The translations under genes were made by a program, and so were the position numbers. Below, piece by piece: positions 38,022 to 46,552 of a stretch of DNA of 64,000 nt (positions are counted from its first letter, which is position 1; each line of letters begins with the position of its first letter). The notes under the pieces were generated by a model. The model saw only the letters and a program-made list of their open reading frames with translations, did not search any database and had not been told where the DNA came from. Source of the DNA: Staphylococcus borealis (GTDB taxonomy: Bacteria > Bacillota > Bacilli > Staphylococcales > Staphylococcaceae); contig NZ_CUEE01000006.1 in the NCBI RefSeq assembly GCF_001224225.1, positions 62,001-126,000 of the forward strand, read 5' to 3'.

Positions 38022-38063
38022 AATAAGACCACTAGTCAAAATTGTTAGACTAATGGTCTTATT
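38022..38063. terminator. Bidirectional terminator
   Basis: AATAAGACCACTAGTC pairs with GACTAATGGTCTTATT between the convergent PanE-like and esterase genes. The 170 bp before it are AT-rich with no feature seen. Confidence 0.8.
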
Positions 38064-38066
38064 ATT

Positions 38067-38831
38067 TTATATATTATTTGTAAATATTTTAATTACTTTT
38101 TCAATAGCTTTATCCCAAAATGCATAATCATGTTTTCCTGAGCTCTTTATAAAGTCATACTGTACATTTTTTTTATCTAAATAGTTAATAAAATCTAAGT
38201 TACCTTTATAAAGTTCATCTTCTGTACCACACATAATTAATAACTCTGGCAAATCAATATTTTTCTCTATAGCTTTATCAACGAGATGATAAGGATCAAA
38301 ATTACTACCAACTATCTCCTTATCTGTTCCAACTATAGACTCTGGTGAAAAATCATACCATTTGTATTTTTTAAGCATAGAAACGTCGAATGCAGCAGAT
38401 AAAGGAGCAGCTTTAGAAAACAATTGACTTTGTGTTAATGCAAATTTAATTGTTCCATATCCTCCCATTGAATGCCCTGCAATAAAATTATCTTCTCTTT
38501 TTTTAGACAACGGTAAAATCTGGTGTACATAATTGTAAACTTCTAAAATGTAATCATAATAACTGTGTCCAAAAGCCATATTCGTATAAAAACTGTGATC
38601 TGCATTAGGCATTATAATCGCTAATTGATATTCATTAGCATAGCGTTCTATACTTGTATATCTCATATACGAATGAGTGTCGCTAGATAGTCCATGAAAT
38701 AACATCATTGTTTTAAGTTTTTTTGTTTCGTTCGCTGAATCAAAATAACTGTCATCTTCAGGTAAAATAACATTTAAAGATTGATGCATTCCAAGCGTTT
38801 TTGATAAATAATTCATCTGGATTAAAGCCAT
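38067..38831 (-). CDS. Serine esterase of the FphF/EstA type
   Basis: 254 residues, alpha/beta hydrolase. The nucleophile elbow is GHSMGG (about residues 118-123), the acid aspartate is in CGTEDELY and the histidine in GKHDYAFWD. The start (MNYLSKTLGMHQSLNVILPED) and the GLSSD, RYTSIERYANE and YDYILEVYNYVHQI segments closely follow S. aureus FphF (tributyrin esterase/S-formylglutathione hydrolase-like). It hydrolyses short acyl esters in the cytoplasm. In this block freeing carnitine from short acylcarnitines is an attractive but unproven role. Confidence 0.88.
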   Translation of the reverse strand: MALIQMNYLSKTLGMHQSLNVILPEDDSYFDSANETKKLKTMMLFHGLSSDTHSYMRYTSIERYANEYQLAIIMPNADHSFYTNMAFGHSYYDYILEVYNYVHQILPLSKKREDNFIAGHSMGGYGTIKFALTQSQLFSKAAPLSAAFDVSMLKKYKWYDFSPESIVGTDKEIVGSNFDPYHLVDKAIEKNIDLPELLIMCGTEDELYKGNLDFINYLDKKNVQYDFIKSSGKHDYAFWDKAIEKVIKIFTNNI

Positions 38832-38855
38832 ATTATCTACTCCTTAAATACTTTA

Positions 38856-39515
38856 TTAATTATTCGTTTGTGTAGCTGGATCTAATTTTTTCTCTGCTAG
38901 ACGTAAAATAATATCTATAAGGATTACTATCACAACGATGGGTAATGCACCAGCCAAGATAAATAGTGTGCCATCAGTAGCATTCGTACCACGAATAACG
39001 ACATCACCAAGTGAAGGCGCTCCAATGAACGAACCAACAGCAACAACACCTATTGCAACTACTAGTGCAATACGTATGCCTCCAATAATTACTGATAAAG
39101 AAAGTGGTAACTCAATCATACGTAAAACTTGATTACGTGTCATTCCCATTCCTTTTCCAGCATCTTTAATATTGATATCCACTTCATTAATACCAGTATA
39201 CGTATTTTTTATAATAGGAAGAAGTGCATATAAGAAAACAGTGAAAATAACAGTATTAATACCTAGTCCTATTACTAACATTAAAATTGCTAACATAGCA
39301 ATTACAGGCACTGTTTGAATAATGTTAGCTAATGTAATAATAATTCCAGACAACTTACCAAACCTTGCAATAAGTATTCCAAGAGGTATACCGATAATAG
39401 CAGCAAATAATACTCCATATATTGACATTAAGAAGTGATTAATAAATAACTCCCATAGATAACCAAAATTTGTTTGATAATAATGTATTAGTTGTTCGAA
39501 TAAATTACCTTCCAT
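38856..39515 (-). CDS. opuCD: Osmoprotectant ABC transporter permease
   Basis: 219 residues, about five to six membrane helices. It has the permease contact loop EVDINIKDAGKGMGMTRNQVLRMIELPLSL and the GAPSLGDVVIRG stretch typical of OpuCB/OpuCD. Last gene of opuCA-CB-CC-CD. Its start codon overlaps the opuCC stop by one base (TAATG), so translation is coupled. Confidence 0.92.
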   Translation of the reverse strand: MEGNLFEQLIHYYQTNFGYLWELFINHFLMSIYGVLFAAIIGIPLGILIARFGKLSGIIITLANIIQTVPVIAMLAILMLVIGLGINTVIFTVFLYALLPIIKNTYTGINEVDINIKDAGKGMGMTRNQVLRMIELPLSLSVIIGGIRIALVVAIGVVAVGSFIGAPSLGDVVIRGTNATDGTLFILAGALPIVVIVILIDIILRLAEKKLDPATQTNN

Positions 39516-40471
39516 TAGTTTTGAACACCTTTCTGTTTAGAGTCATTTTCATCGTCAAAGTAATTATGTTTTTTTAAGAAATCTTCTGCTACTGTTGCTG
39601 GTTCTTTACCTTTTCCATCTGCTTGATAGTTTAGTTCTTGCATTTGTTCAGTTGAAATTTTACCTTCCAATTTTTTTATAATTGGTTTTAATTCTGGTTT
39701 TTCTTTTAATAATTGATCAGTCGCTAAAGGACTTGCATCATATGGTGGAAAGAAATGTTTATCATCTTTAAGTACTTTCAAATCATATGCCGCTATACGA
39801 CCATCAGTAGAATAACCTACTGCTACATCTAAATTACCAGAATGTAATGCATCATAAACCAAGCCAATTTGCATAGGTCTTACTGTTTTAAAATCGATAC
39901 CATATTCTTTTTTAAATCCTGAATAGCCATCACCTTTACGACTTTCCCAAGAACTATCCATACCTACCCTTAATTTATTTGCATGTTTTTTCAAATCAGA
40001 GACTGTTTCTAAATGATATTTTTTTGCTGTTTCTTTCGTTACCATCAAAGCGTAAGTATTTGCAAAACCATATGAATTAAAGAATGTTTGATGATATTTA
40101 TCTTTAAAGCCTTTTTGTGTTGCCTTCATTGCTTTGTTAGGGTCTTTAATTGGATCTTCCCCTAATGCCCCTGTTAAATCAGTACCTGTATAACGTGTAC
40201 CAGACATATTTGCTTGATCACTTGTAATAGCATTATGCTGAATAACACTTGATCCTAAGTTATTAATTAAAGTAGGTTGTATTTTATTATTTGTATCATG
40301 TTCAATTAAAATTCTTAACATATGTGAAATGATTTGAGATTCACTTGTGCCTAAAGATGTAATTCTAACATCGTCATCTGAATTACTATTTTTTAAACCT
40401 GGTAAACTACATCCAGACAACACAGTTAGACATAGTACAAAAACTGCAATATATTTTTTATAATGTTTCAT
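39515..40471 (-). CDS. opuCC: Osmoprotectant ABC transporter substrate-binding lipoprotein
   Basis: 318 residues. A lipoprotein signal ends LSGCS (cysteine at about residue 21), followed by a glycine-betaine-binding protein domain (RITSLGTSESQIISHML, MSGTRYTGTDLTGAL, DVAVGYSTDGRIAAYDL, and VAEDFLKKHNYF at the end). It captures carnitine, glycine betaine or choline outside the membrane and gives it to OpuCB/CD. The binding preference within this block is inferred to include carnitine. Confidence 0.93.
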   Translation of the reverse strand: MKHYKKYIAVFVLCLTVLSGCSLPGLKNSNSDDDVRITSLGTSESQIISHMLRILIEHDTNNKIQPTLINNLGSSVIQHNAITSDQANMSGTRYTGTDLTGALGEDPIKDPNKAMKATQKGFKDKYHQTFFNSYGFANTYALMVTKETAKKYHLETVSDLKKHANKLRVGMDSSWESRKGDGYSGFKKEYGIDFKTVRPMQIGLVYDALHSGNLDVAVGYSTDGRIAAYDLKVLKDDKHFFPPYDASPLATDQLLKEKPELKPIIKKLEGKISTEQMQELNYQADGKGKEPATVAEDFLKKHNYFDDENDSKQKGVQN

Positions 40472-40489
40472 AATGTCCTCCTTTATTGT

Positions 40490-41122
40490 TTATCTGGAAA
40501 CTTTAAGTCCTTTCGGAACTATCCACTTTTCAATTTGAGCTAAAATTAAATCTACAATTAGTGCAAGTACAGTTACTAAAATAGTACCTACGATAATCAT
40601 CATTGGCTCATATAAAGCTAAACCATTGAAAATCAAGTCACCTAGTCCTCCAGCACCAACATAACTTGCTAAAGCTGCCCAGCTAATTACATATACTGAA
40701 GATAAACGGATACCACTTAAAATCATTGGTAAAGCTAATGGTAATTCGACATCTTTCATCAATTGAAAATTTGTCATACCCATACTACGTCCTGCTTCTT
40801 TTACATTGTTATCAATATTTTGGACACCTACAATTGTATTATTTAAAATTGGTAATAATACGTAAATAAATAATGCAATAATTGCTGTTGTTTTACCCAC
40901 ACCAAAAAGTGGAATCATTAAAGCTAAAATTGCTAAAGTTGGAATTGTTTGTAAGATTCCAGCTACAGTTAAAGAAATCTTCGATAACTTTTCTCTTTTT
41001 GATAGTAGAATCCCCAAAGGAATAGCAACAATCATAGCAAGTAATAACGCTACTACTGATATATACAGATGCTCAAAAGTTTTATTAACTAATATGCCAC
41101 CATTGTCTATTAAATAACTCAT
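40490..41122 (-). CDS. opuCB: Osmoprotectant ABC transporter permease
   Basis: 210 residues with about five membrane helices, the coupling loop NVKEAGRSMGMTNFQLMKDVELPLALP and GAGGLGDLIFNG. It forms the transport channel with OpuCD. It overlaps opuCA by 4 bases, showing co-translation. Confidence 0.92.
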   Translation of the reverse strand: MSYLIDNGGILVNKTFEHLYISVVALLLAMIVAIPLGILLSKREKLSKISLTVAGILQTIPTLAILALMIPLFGVGKTTAIIALFIYVLLPILNNTIVGVQNIDNNVKEAGRSMGMTNFQLMKDVELPLALPMILSGIRLSSVYVISWAALASYVGAGGLGDLIFNGLALYEPMMIIVGTILVTVLALIVDLILAQIEKWIVPKGLKVSR

Positions 41123-42306
41123 ACTTTATCCGCCCCTATTTCTTTAGGCTCGACAATGCCTTCATCTTCATTTATTGTTTCTTCTTCAATTTCACCCCAA
41201 AGTGTATCGTATACGATATCTACTAAGTTAGATCGAGTTACTAATCCGATTAGAGTTTTACCATCTGTATCAACAATAGGTACATTTCTTACATTACGTT
41301 TTAAAATTGTACGTACAGTATCTTGTAATTTACTATCAACTTTAACGCGATAAATATCTCGCTGCATTGTATCAATAAGTTCTTTCATTTGACGTAGTCC
41401 TTGATTAATATCTTCAATATCTAAATATCCAAGTAAATGATGTTTATTATCAATTACAAAAACTGTGTCTACTCGTCGGTTTCTCATAATATTAACTGCA
41501 TCATTTAATGACTCATCAATATGTACAGTGACTGGTGTAATCATTGCATCTTTTACTGTTCGTACATTTGGTCTATCTTGAATCAAACGATTCTGACCAA
41601 TAAAATCTTTAACAAAATCGTTAGCTGGATGACGTAAAATATTATCTGGTGTATCATATTGAATTACTTTACCTTCAGACATAATACAAATTTTATCTGC
41701 TAATTTAATTGCTTCATCCATATCATGTGTAACAAAAATGAATGTTTTTCCTAGTTGTTTTTGTAATTTTTTCACTAAATCTTGTAATGTGTCTCTGGTA
41801 ATTGGATCTAATGCACCAAATGGCTCATCCATTAAAATAATATCTTGTTCAGCTGCCAAGGCACGTACTACACCAATACGTTGTTGTTGTCCACCAGATA
41901 ATTGTGAAGGATATCTATCTAAATATTCTTCAGGCAAATCTGCAAGTTTAATCAACTCTTTTGCTTTTCTGTCTTTTTTCTCTTGCGACCATTTTAATAG
42001 TTTAGGTACAAGTACAATATTTTCTTTAACTGTCATATGAGGCATTAGACCAATTTGTTGAATCACATAACCAATATTTCTTCTTAATTCTACTGCATTG
42101 ATATCTTTAATATTCTTACCATTAATTGTAATCTCACCATCTGATGATTCGATCATTCTATTAATCATTCTTAATGCGGTTGTTTTACCACTCCCACTTG
42201 TTCCTATGAAAGCAACAAAATCTCCTGATTCAATATCAATGTTCATATTATCTACTGCTTTTTTCCCACCTGCATAGACTTTTGATAAGTTTCTAATACT
42301 TAACAT
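41119..42306 (-). CDS. opuCA: Osmoprotectant ABC transporter ATPase with CBS domains
   Basis: 395 residues. The ATPase domain has Walker A GTSGSGKTTALR, signature LSGGQQQR and Walker B IILMDEPFGALDP. Two CBS domains occupy residues about 260-380 (VTVHIDESLNDAVNIM; VDSKLQDTVRTIL), which in OpuA/OpuC proteins sense ionic strength or a nucleotide. The ATG at 42306 is used because GAGAGGA lies just upstream; the frame is open further but without a start signal. First gene of the transporter operon. Confidence 0.94.
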   Translation of the reverse strand: MLSIRNLSKVYAGGKKAVDNMNIDIESGDFVAFIGTSGSGKTTALRMINRMIESSDGEITINGKNIKDINAVELRRNIGYVIQQIGLMPHMTVKENIVLVPKLLKWSQEKKDRKAKELIKLADLPEEYLDRYPSQLSGGQQQRIGVVRALAAEQDIILMDEPFGALDPITRDTLQDLVKKLQKQLGKTFIFVTHDMDEAIKLADKICIMSEGKVIQYDTPDNILRHPANDFVKDFIGQNRLIQDRPNVRTVKDAMITPVTVHIDESLNDAVNIMRNRRVDTVFVIDNKHHLLGYLDIEDINQGLRQMKELIDTMQRDIYRVKVDSKLQDTVRTILKRNVRNVPIVDTDGKTLIGLVTRSNLVDIVYDTLWGEIEEETINEDEGIVEPKEIGADKV

Positions 42307-42344
42307 ATATCCAGTCCTCTCTTTTTTTATATTTATTACAAACT

Positions 42345-42406
42345 GAGGACTTAAAGTGTATGTTATACAAAGTTTACTAAGTAAAAACAAGGCACATTAA
42401 GTCCTC
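42345..42406 (-). promoter_or_regulatory. opuC promoter with central palindrome and flanking inverted repeats
   Basis: On the minus strand TTGTTT (42390-42385), 17-bp spacer, TATAAC (42367-42362). The spacer carries the perfect dyad TTTACTTAGTAAA (42373-42385). The promoter is flanked by GAGGACTTAATGTG (42406-42393) and its near-perfect inverse (42345-42358; 13 of 14). This is a likely target for a dimeric regulator. Confidence 0.65.
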
Positions 42407-42446
42407 CATATTTCAATCATTCAATTATTAACTACTAAATTAGCCT

Positions 42447-42920
42447 CTATTTTCTTCTATTAATTCCTATTCGATGTCCTAATTGTTTAGGTCTTTCATT
42501 AATAGGTGTTGTATTAAAATATAACTCTATAGATTCTAATATTTGTTCAGGAAAAGGTGCTGATCTATTTGTATTTATATCTATTCCCATCAACATAACT
42601 TCATATATGGCGCTACATATATCATCCTTATTAAACATCTCCATATAAACGTGTACACGTTTACTATCGTAATCATAAAGATGTACTTTTACCTGAATAT
42701 TTTCGTCTTCTTTCATTTCTTTTAAAAATGTTATATGATTTTCTAATGTGAAAATTGTATACTGCAATCTTTGAATTGTTTCTTGATTAAGACCAATTAA
42801 TGCTAACCATGCATCTGTTGCATCACTAAAAACACGGTTGTATTCAGCATCATTCATATGTCCGTTATAATCAACCCATTCTTTTTTTACATTTGTTTGG
42901 TAAATATAATGTTCTGACAT
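42447..42920 (-). CDS. Hotdog thioesterase, probable betainyl-CoA thioesterase
   Basis: 157 residues of the 4-hydroxybenzoyl-CoA thioesterase type: VDYNGHMNDAEYNRVFSDA is the active-site start, and ENHITFLKEM and the HVYMEMFNKDD strand follow. It sits last in a three-gene unit behind a BKACE protein and an L-carnitine dehydrogenase, in the same way as cdhB of Pseudomonas. There the enzyme frees glycine betaine from betainyl-CoA. Its start is one base after the dehydrogenase stop. Confidence 0.85.
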   Translation of the reverse strand: MSEHYIYQTNVKKEWVDYNGHMNDAEYNRVFSDATDAWLALIGLNQETIQRLQYTIFTLENHITFLKEMKEDENIQVKVHLYDYDSKRVHVYMEMFNKDDICSAIYEVMLMGIDINTNRSAPFPEQILESIELYFNTTPINERPKQLGHRIGINRRK

Positions 42921-42921
42921 A

Positions 42922-43890
42922 TTAATTTACCACTTGATGTTTTTTAGATTTTTTCATTGAATCTGTATCTTCTGGCCAATATTCTTCTGCGAGTTGTTTT
43001 ACTTTAATCAAGAATTCATTACGTTTTTGATCAAGTTCTGACATTGTATATCCTTGTGATGTCGCTTCACTACCGCTCACTACTTTTTCGTAAAGATCCT
43101 CCGTCAATTCTGGCGCAATTAACTTAGTCCATGGTTTTTTCAATGCAGGACCAAATTGTTTAAGCATGTGTCTCATACCACCTTCGCCACCTGCAAGATG
43201 AAATGTCATGAATGGTCCATATTGTGCATAACGTAAACCAGCTGCATGCGTAAATGCTTTATCTACTTCTTCTGTTGTCGCAATACCATCATTAACAATA
43301 TGTAGAGATTCTCTCCATAATGCCTCCATTAGACGATCTGCAATATGTCCTTCAATTTCATTTCTTACATGGAGGACATCCATGCCAATATTCTCATAAA
43401 TTTCCTCAGCTTTAATAATCGTTTCTTCTGAAGTACTTTGACCTGGTACAATCTCAACAAGAGGTAAGATATATACTGGATGGAAAGGATGTGCTACTAC
43501 TAAACGTTCAGGATATTTTAAATTTTTTTGTAACTCTGTTGGCATAATGCCAGAAGTACTTGAACCAATAATAGCAGACGGTTTCGCATAAAAATCAATT
43601 TCTTTTAAAACAGAATCTTTAATAGATTCTACTTCCGGAACATTTTCTTGAATAAGGTCTGCATCTTTAACTGCTGCTTTCAAATCTGTAGTAAAGCTTA
43701 AATTATCTAGTGATGCATTCTTAGCTAACCCCATTTTTTTAGCATAAGGCCAGTTTTGTTTAACTTGTGTTAGCATTCTTTCATAGGCACCTTCGCTAGG
43801 ATCTGTAGCAACGACTTCATGCCCATGAGCGAGTATTCTTGTTATCCAGCCACTACCAATTACGCCTGTTCCAACTACTGCGAACTTCAT
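42922..43890 (-). CDS. L-carnitine dehydrogenase (3-hydroxyacyl-CoA dehydrogenase fold)
   Basis: 322 residues. The Rossmann motif is VVGTGVIGSGWITR (residues 4-17), with the active-site segments QENVPE, GSSTSGIMP and HPFHPVYILPLVEIVPG; the helical half contains GLRYAQYGPFMTFHLAGGEGG. This form, with GSGW and LAGG, is that of bacterial L-carnitine 3-dehydrogenases rather than fatty-acid HADs. It oxidises L-carnitine to 3-dehydrocarnitine with NAD. One-base overlap with the preceding BKACE gene. Confidence 0.88.
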   Translation of the reverse strand: MKFAVVGTGVIGSGWITRILAHGHEVVATDPSEGAYERMLTQVKQNWPYAKKMGLAKNASLDNLSFTTDLKAAVKDADLIQENVPEVESIKDSVLKEIDFYAKPSAIIGSSTSGIMPTELQKNLKYPERLVVAHPFHPVYILPLVEIVPGQSTSEETIIKAEEIYENIGMDVLHVRNEIEGHIADRLMEALWRESLHIVNDGIATTEEVDKAFTHAAGLRYAQYGPFMTFHLAGGEGGMRHMLKQFGPALKKPWTKLIAPELTEDLYEKVVSGSEATSQGYTMSELDQKRNEFLIKVKQLAEEYWPEDTDSMKKSKKHQVVN

Positions 43891-44774
43891 TATTTACCTC
43901 CTTGATTATTTTTAAGATTAAGTTTCTCTCTTGCTTCTGCAGGTGTTAATGGGACTAAATCATATTCTTTCATTATTTTCTTAGCTTCTTCAACTAATGC
44001 TTCGTTAGTTGCTTTAACACCTTTTGAAATATACAAATTATCTTCAAGACCAACACGAATATTTCCACCACGTTTAGCAACTTCTCTAACTGTCGGTAAT
44101 TGCATTCTACCAATACCAAATGCAGACCATTGTGCATCTTCAGGGATTCTTGAAATAAGATAGTCTAACGTTTGAGCATCATTTTCAGCGCCCCAAGGTA
44201 TACCTAAACAAAATTGGAACATAGGTTGTTCGACTAAGCCTTCTTTAACAAGTTGCTTTGCAAAACTGACATGACCTGTATCAAAACATTCAAGTTCTGG
44301 TTGTACACCTGCATCTTTAATCATTTGCGCTTGTTCTCTCAGCCATGAAGCGGGACTAATATATATCGAATCTCCCATATTAACGCTGCCACAATCAAGC
44401 GTACACATTTCTGGTAATGTGTCACCTACTGGTCTATGACGCTCTTTAGGCGTTTGAATCCAGGTTCCTTTACCACCTGTTTCTGGGTGTTCTTGACTTG
44501 GAATAAAGTCGCCACCGCCACCAGCTGTTACATTAATAATAATATCTTCGTCTGCCTCTCTAATGAGTCTTACAGTTTCACTATACAGTTCTGGATCATG
44601 ACTCACCCCGCCTGTTTTAGGGTCTCTAACATGAATATGTGCTACTGTTGCTCCAGCTTTTGCACACTTAATTGCTGAATCAGCAAGTTCTTGTGGTGTT
44701 ACTGGAACATTTTCATTTTTGTCAATTGTATCTCCAGCGCCTGTAATTGCTGCAGTTAATAACACTTTTTTCAA
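43890..44774 (-). CDS. BKACE enzyme (DUF849), probable dehydrocarnitine-cleaving
   Basis: 294 residues. The zinc-binding HIHVRD motif (about residues 44-49), TAGGGGDF, ELECFDTGHVSF and GLEDNLY are signatures of beta-keto acid cleavage enzymes. They transfer the acyl part of a beta-keto acid to acetyl-CoA. Next to an L-carnitine dehydrogenase and a thioesterase the expected reaction is 3-dehydrocarnitine + acetyl-CoA giving acetoacetate + betainyl-CoA. The likely start is the TTG at 44774, eight bases after AAAGGAG. Confidence 0.88.
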   Translation of the reverse strand: MKKVLLTAAITGAGDTIDKNENVPVTPQELADSAIKCAKAGATVAHIHVRDPKTGGVSHDPELYSETVRLIREADEDIIINVTAGGGGDFIPSQEHPETGGKGTWIQTPKERHRPVGDTLPEMCTLDCGSVNMGDSIYISPASWLREQAQMIKDAGVQPELECFDTGHVSFAKQLVKEGLVEQPMFQFCLGIPWGAENDAQTLDYLISRIPEDAQWSAFGIGRMQLPTVREVAKRGGNIRVGLEDNLYISKGVKATNEALVEEAKKIMKEYDLVPLTPAEAREKLNLKNNQGGK

Positions 44775-44809
44775 GATAAGCACTCCTTTATATTTTAAAT
44801 ACGTTACAA

Positions 44810-44838
44810 ACTATACCAACTGGTCGGTAAAGTTTCAA
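44810..44838 (-). promoter_or_regulatory. Promoter of the carnitine degradation genes with an operator in the spacer
   Basis: Minus-strand TTGAAA (44838-44833), 17-bp spacer and TATAGT (44815-44810). TACCGACCAGTTGGTA (44829-44814), a 16-bp imperfect palindrome of the kind bound by TetR regulators, fills the spacer. The tetR gene lies immediately upstream. Confidence 0.75.
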
Positions 44839-44849
44839 CCGTAGCATAA

Positions 44850-44890
44850 AAAATAAGCTGAAAAGTTTCAATCTCACCTAACAGCTTAAA
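44850..44890 (-). terminator. Terminator of the tetR gene
   Basis: On the minus strand TAAGCTG and CAGCTTA form a stem just after the tetR stop, followed by TTTTTTA. It isolates tetR from the catabolic promoter. Confidence 0.75.
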
Positions 44891-44900
44891 ACCTGAAAAT

Positions 44901-45458
44901 TTATTTTTTTTCTTTATTAATACCTACTTCTACGTTTTCTTTTAACCGATTTATTACTCTTTCACGCATTGATTCATCAATTGCACTTATTCCAAAAACT
45001 TCTGATAACCATAAACCATCAACAGCTAACCTAATGATTGTTGCATCTATTTCATCTAGACCGTCATTAACAATTTGAGATTGCCAATCTTCATATAAAG
45101 ATTTTAATGGTAAGAGTAGTGCTTTATTTGAACCTTGTGCAGCAAGCATTGCAGAAGTAATAGGCGCATTTTCAACACGATGCTCTTTCGTTGCTTCAAT
45201 AAACGCATTTAACCATTGTCCTTGTTTACAATGTGTATTATCAATATGACTATTTACATTTTCTCGATATAATTCATTAGCATAATTGACAAGTTCTTTT
45301 ATTAGACCTTCTCTATTTTTAACATGATAAAGCAAACCACCCTTGCTTATACTTGCTTCTTTTGCTACTGCATCTAATGTTAAATAGTCAGTACCTTGTC
45401 TATTTACTATATTAGCTGCAGATTCTAAAATATACTGTTTCTTAGATTTCCTCGTCAT
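44901..45458 (-). CDS. TetR-family regulator, probable repressor of carnitine genes
   Basis: 185 residues. The N-terminal helix-turn-helix is ILESAANIVNRQG ... LDAVAKEASISKGGLLYHVKNREGLI, a standard TetR DNA-binding domain. The C-terminal 120 residues are helical and form the ligand pocket. A TetR-type palindrome lies in the promoter of the adjacent BKACE-dehydrogenase-thioesterase unit, which it most likely represses until carnitine, dehydrocarnitine or a CoA derivative binds. The ATG at 45458 follows GAGGGTG. Pseudomonas uses an unrelated activator for this pathway. Confidence 0.88.
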   Translation of the reverse strand: MTRKSKKQYILESAANIVNRQGTDYLTLDAVAKEASISKGGLLYHVKNREGLIKELVNYANELYRENVNSHIDNTHCKQGQWLNAFIEATKEHRVENAPITSAMLAAQGSNKALLLPLKSLYEDWQSQIVNDGLDEIDATIIRLAVDGLWLSEVFGISAIDESMRERVINRLKENVEVGINKEKK

Positions 45459-45476
45459 CAATTCACCCTCTTCCAA

Positions 45477-45923
45477 TTAAAATCAATATTGTTTACATAA
45501 TACTCTTAAATAGATAGAGATTATTATATTATATAAATTATTTTAAAAAAAGTTTTATGTTCTAATCTTTTTAACTATATTAAAAATGATTACACTTAAA
45601 AAATGTATAAAGTATGTGAGAATAAGACAAAGAATTCAAAATGCATTCTTCTTCCTATCCCAACTGTGTATGTAACCTAATTTATATTGAATATAAACTT
45701 CTTTTACGAAAGTCCTAGCTCTATGACTTAAATCAAATTGAACTTAAATTTTTTAACCTTTTGTATTGATTGTATAAGAGTAGAAGTGAAAAACTTAATA
45801 TAAGTGTATTTTCTTTCATTTTAATTATTGATTATCTTTGTAAACAATCATTTAAAATGCTTTATGTCAAGTAGATAAGTAAATAATTAAAAGATACTAT
45901 TAAATTTAACTAATTTCTCATCT
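45477..45923. other. AT-rich intergenic region upstream of tetR
   Basis: No gene is seen. At about 45615-45665 there is a worn dyad (AGAATTC ... GCATTCTTCTT ... ATCCC) that resembles the opening hairpin of the STAR-like elements. The tetR promoter should lie near 45480-45540. Confidence 0.4.
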
Positions 45924-46022
45924 TTAAATTTCATTTTCATATTCTTCTCTCAATAAACTATCTGAGAATTCCCCAGGTAATCCTAAAAATTGTCGATTTT
46001 GTTTAGTTAAATCGTTAGTCAC
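45924..46022 (-). pseudogene. Chimeric scar: start of one gene joined to the end of a GNAT gene
   Basis: A 32-codon frame with GGAGAAAG before a GTG at 46022. The first part (TNDLTKQNRQFLGLP) matches no neighbour, and the rest (GEFSDSLLREEYENE) is the typical GNAT C-terminus, lacking three residues. It marks a recombination joint. Although it can be translated, a function is unlikely. Confidence 0.55.
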
Positions 46023-46060
46023 AATAATTCACTTTCTCCCTTTGCTTATTTGTGATTTCT

Positions 46061-46552
46061 TTAAAGTTGTTCGTTAGCAAGACGTTCTATAGGAAGACCT
46101 TTTTTAAAACGTTCAATATAACGATTAAAGCTTTCTATTTCTTTTTAATTTGGTTCAATTTTGATAGAATCAGTATCTTTAAAAGCAATTTCATTAAGAT
46201 AACTAGATAAATTTACATAGTTTTCTGCTACAAGATATCTAGCTAAAACAGCAATCCCCCATGCTCCACCCTCACTAGCAGTTTGCATAACACTAACGGG
46301 ACTTTGCATTGCTGCTACCAAAAATGTTTGAGCAACTTTTTTGGTTTTGAATATACCTCCGTGTCCATATATTGAATTAATTTCAATATCTTCATTCTTT
46401 TTTAATAAGTCAATACCAATTTTTAATGTACTAAATGCACTATATATGTGAGTCTTCATTACATTAGCTAAATTGAATGAACTATCTATCGATCGTACTA
46501 ACATAGGATAACCCTGTTGAACCTCTGTAATAAATTCTCCGGAAATTATCAC
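46061..46552 (-). pseudogene. C-terminal fragment of an FGGY-family carbohydrate kinase
   Basis: The frame holds the ATP-binding end of an FGGY kinase (IYGHGGIFKTKKVAQTFL, VMQTASEGGAWGIAVLA) as in ribulokinase-like proteins. An in-frame TAA at 46147-46145 interrupts it, after which the same frame gives the usual tail (ESFNRYIERFKKGLPIERL) to 46061. The N-terminal two thirds are absent. The partner start at 46022 lies right behind it, as in an old operon. It is a remnant of sugar metabolism genes. Confidence 0.75.

Noticed and set aside
45924..46022. Functional small protein in the block
   Set aside because: Although it has a ribosome-binding site, its sequence is a join of two unrelated gene pieces; treated as a scar.
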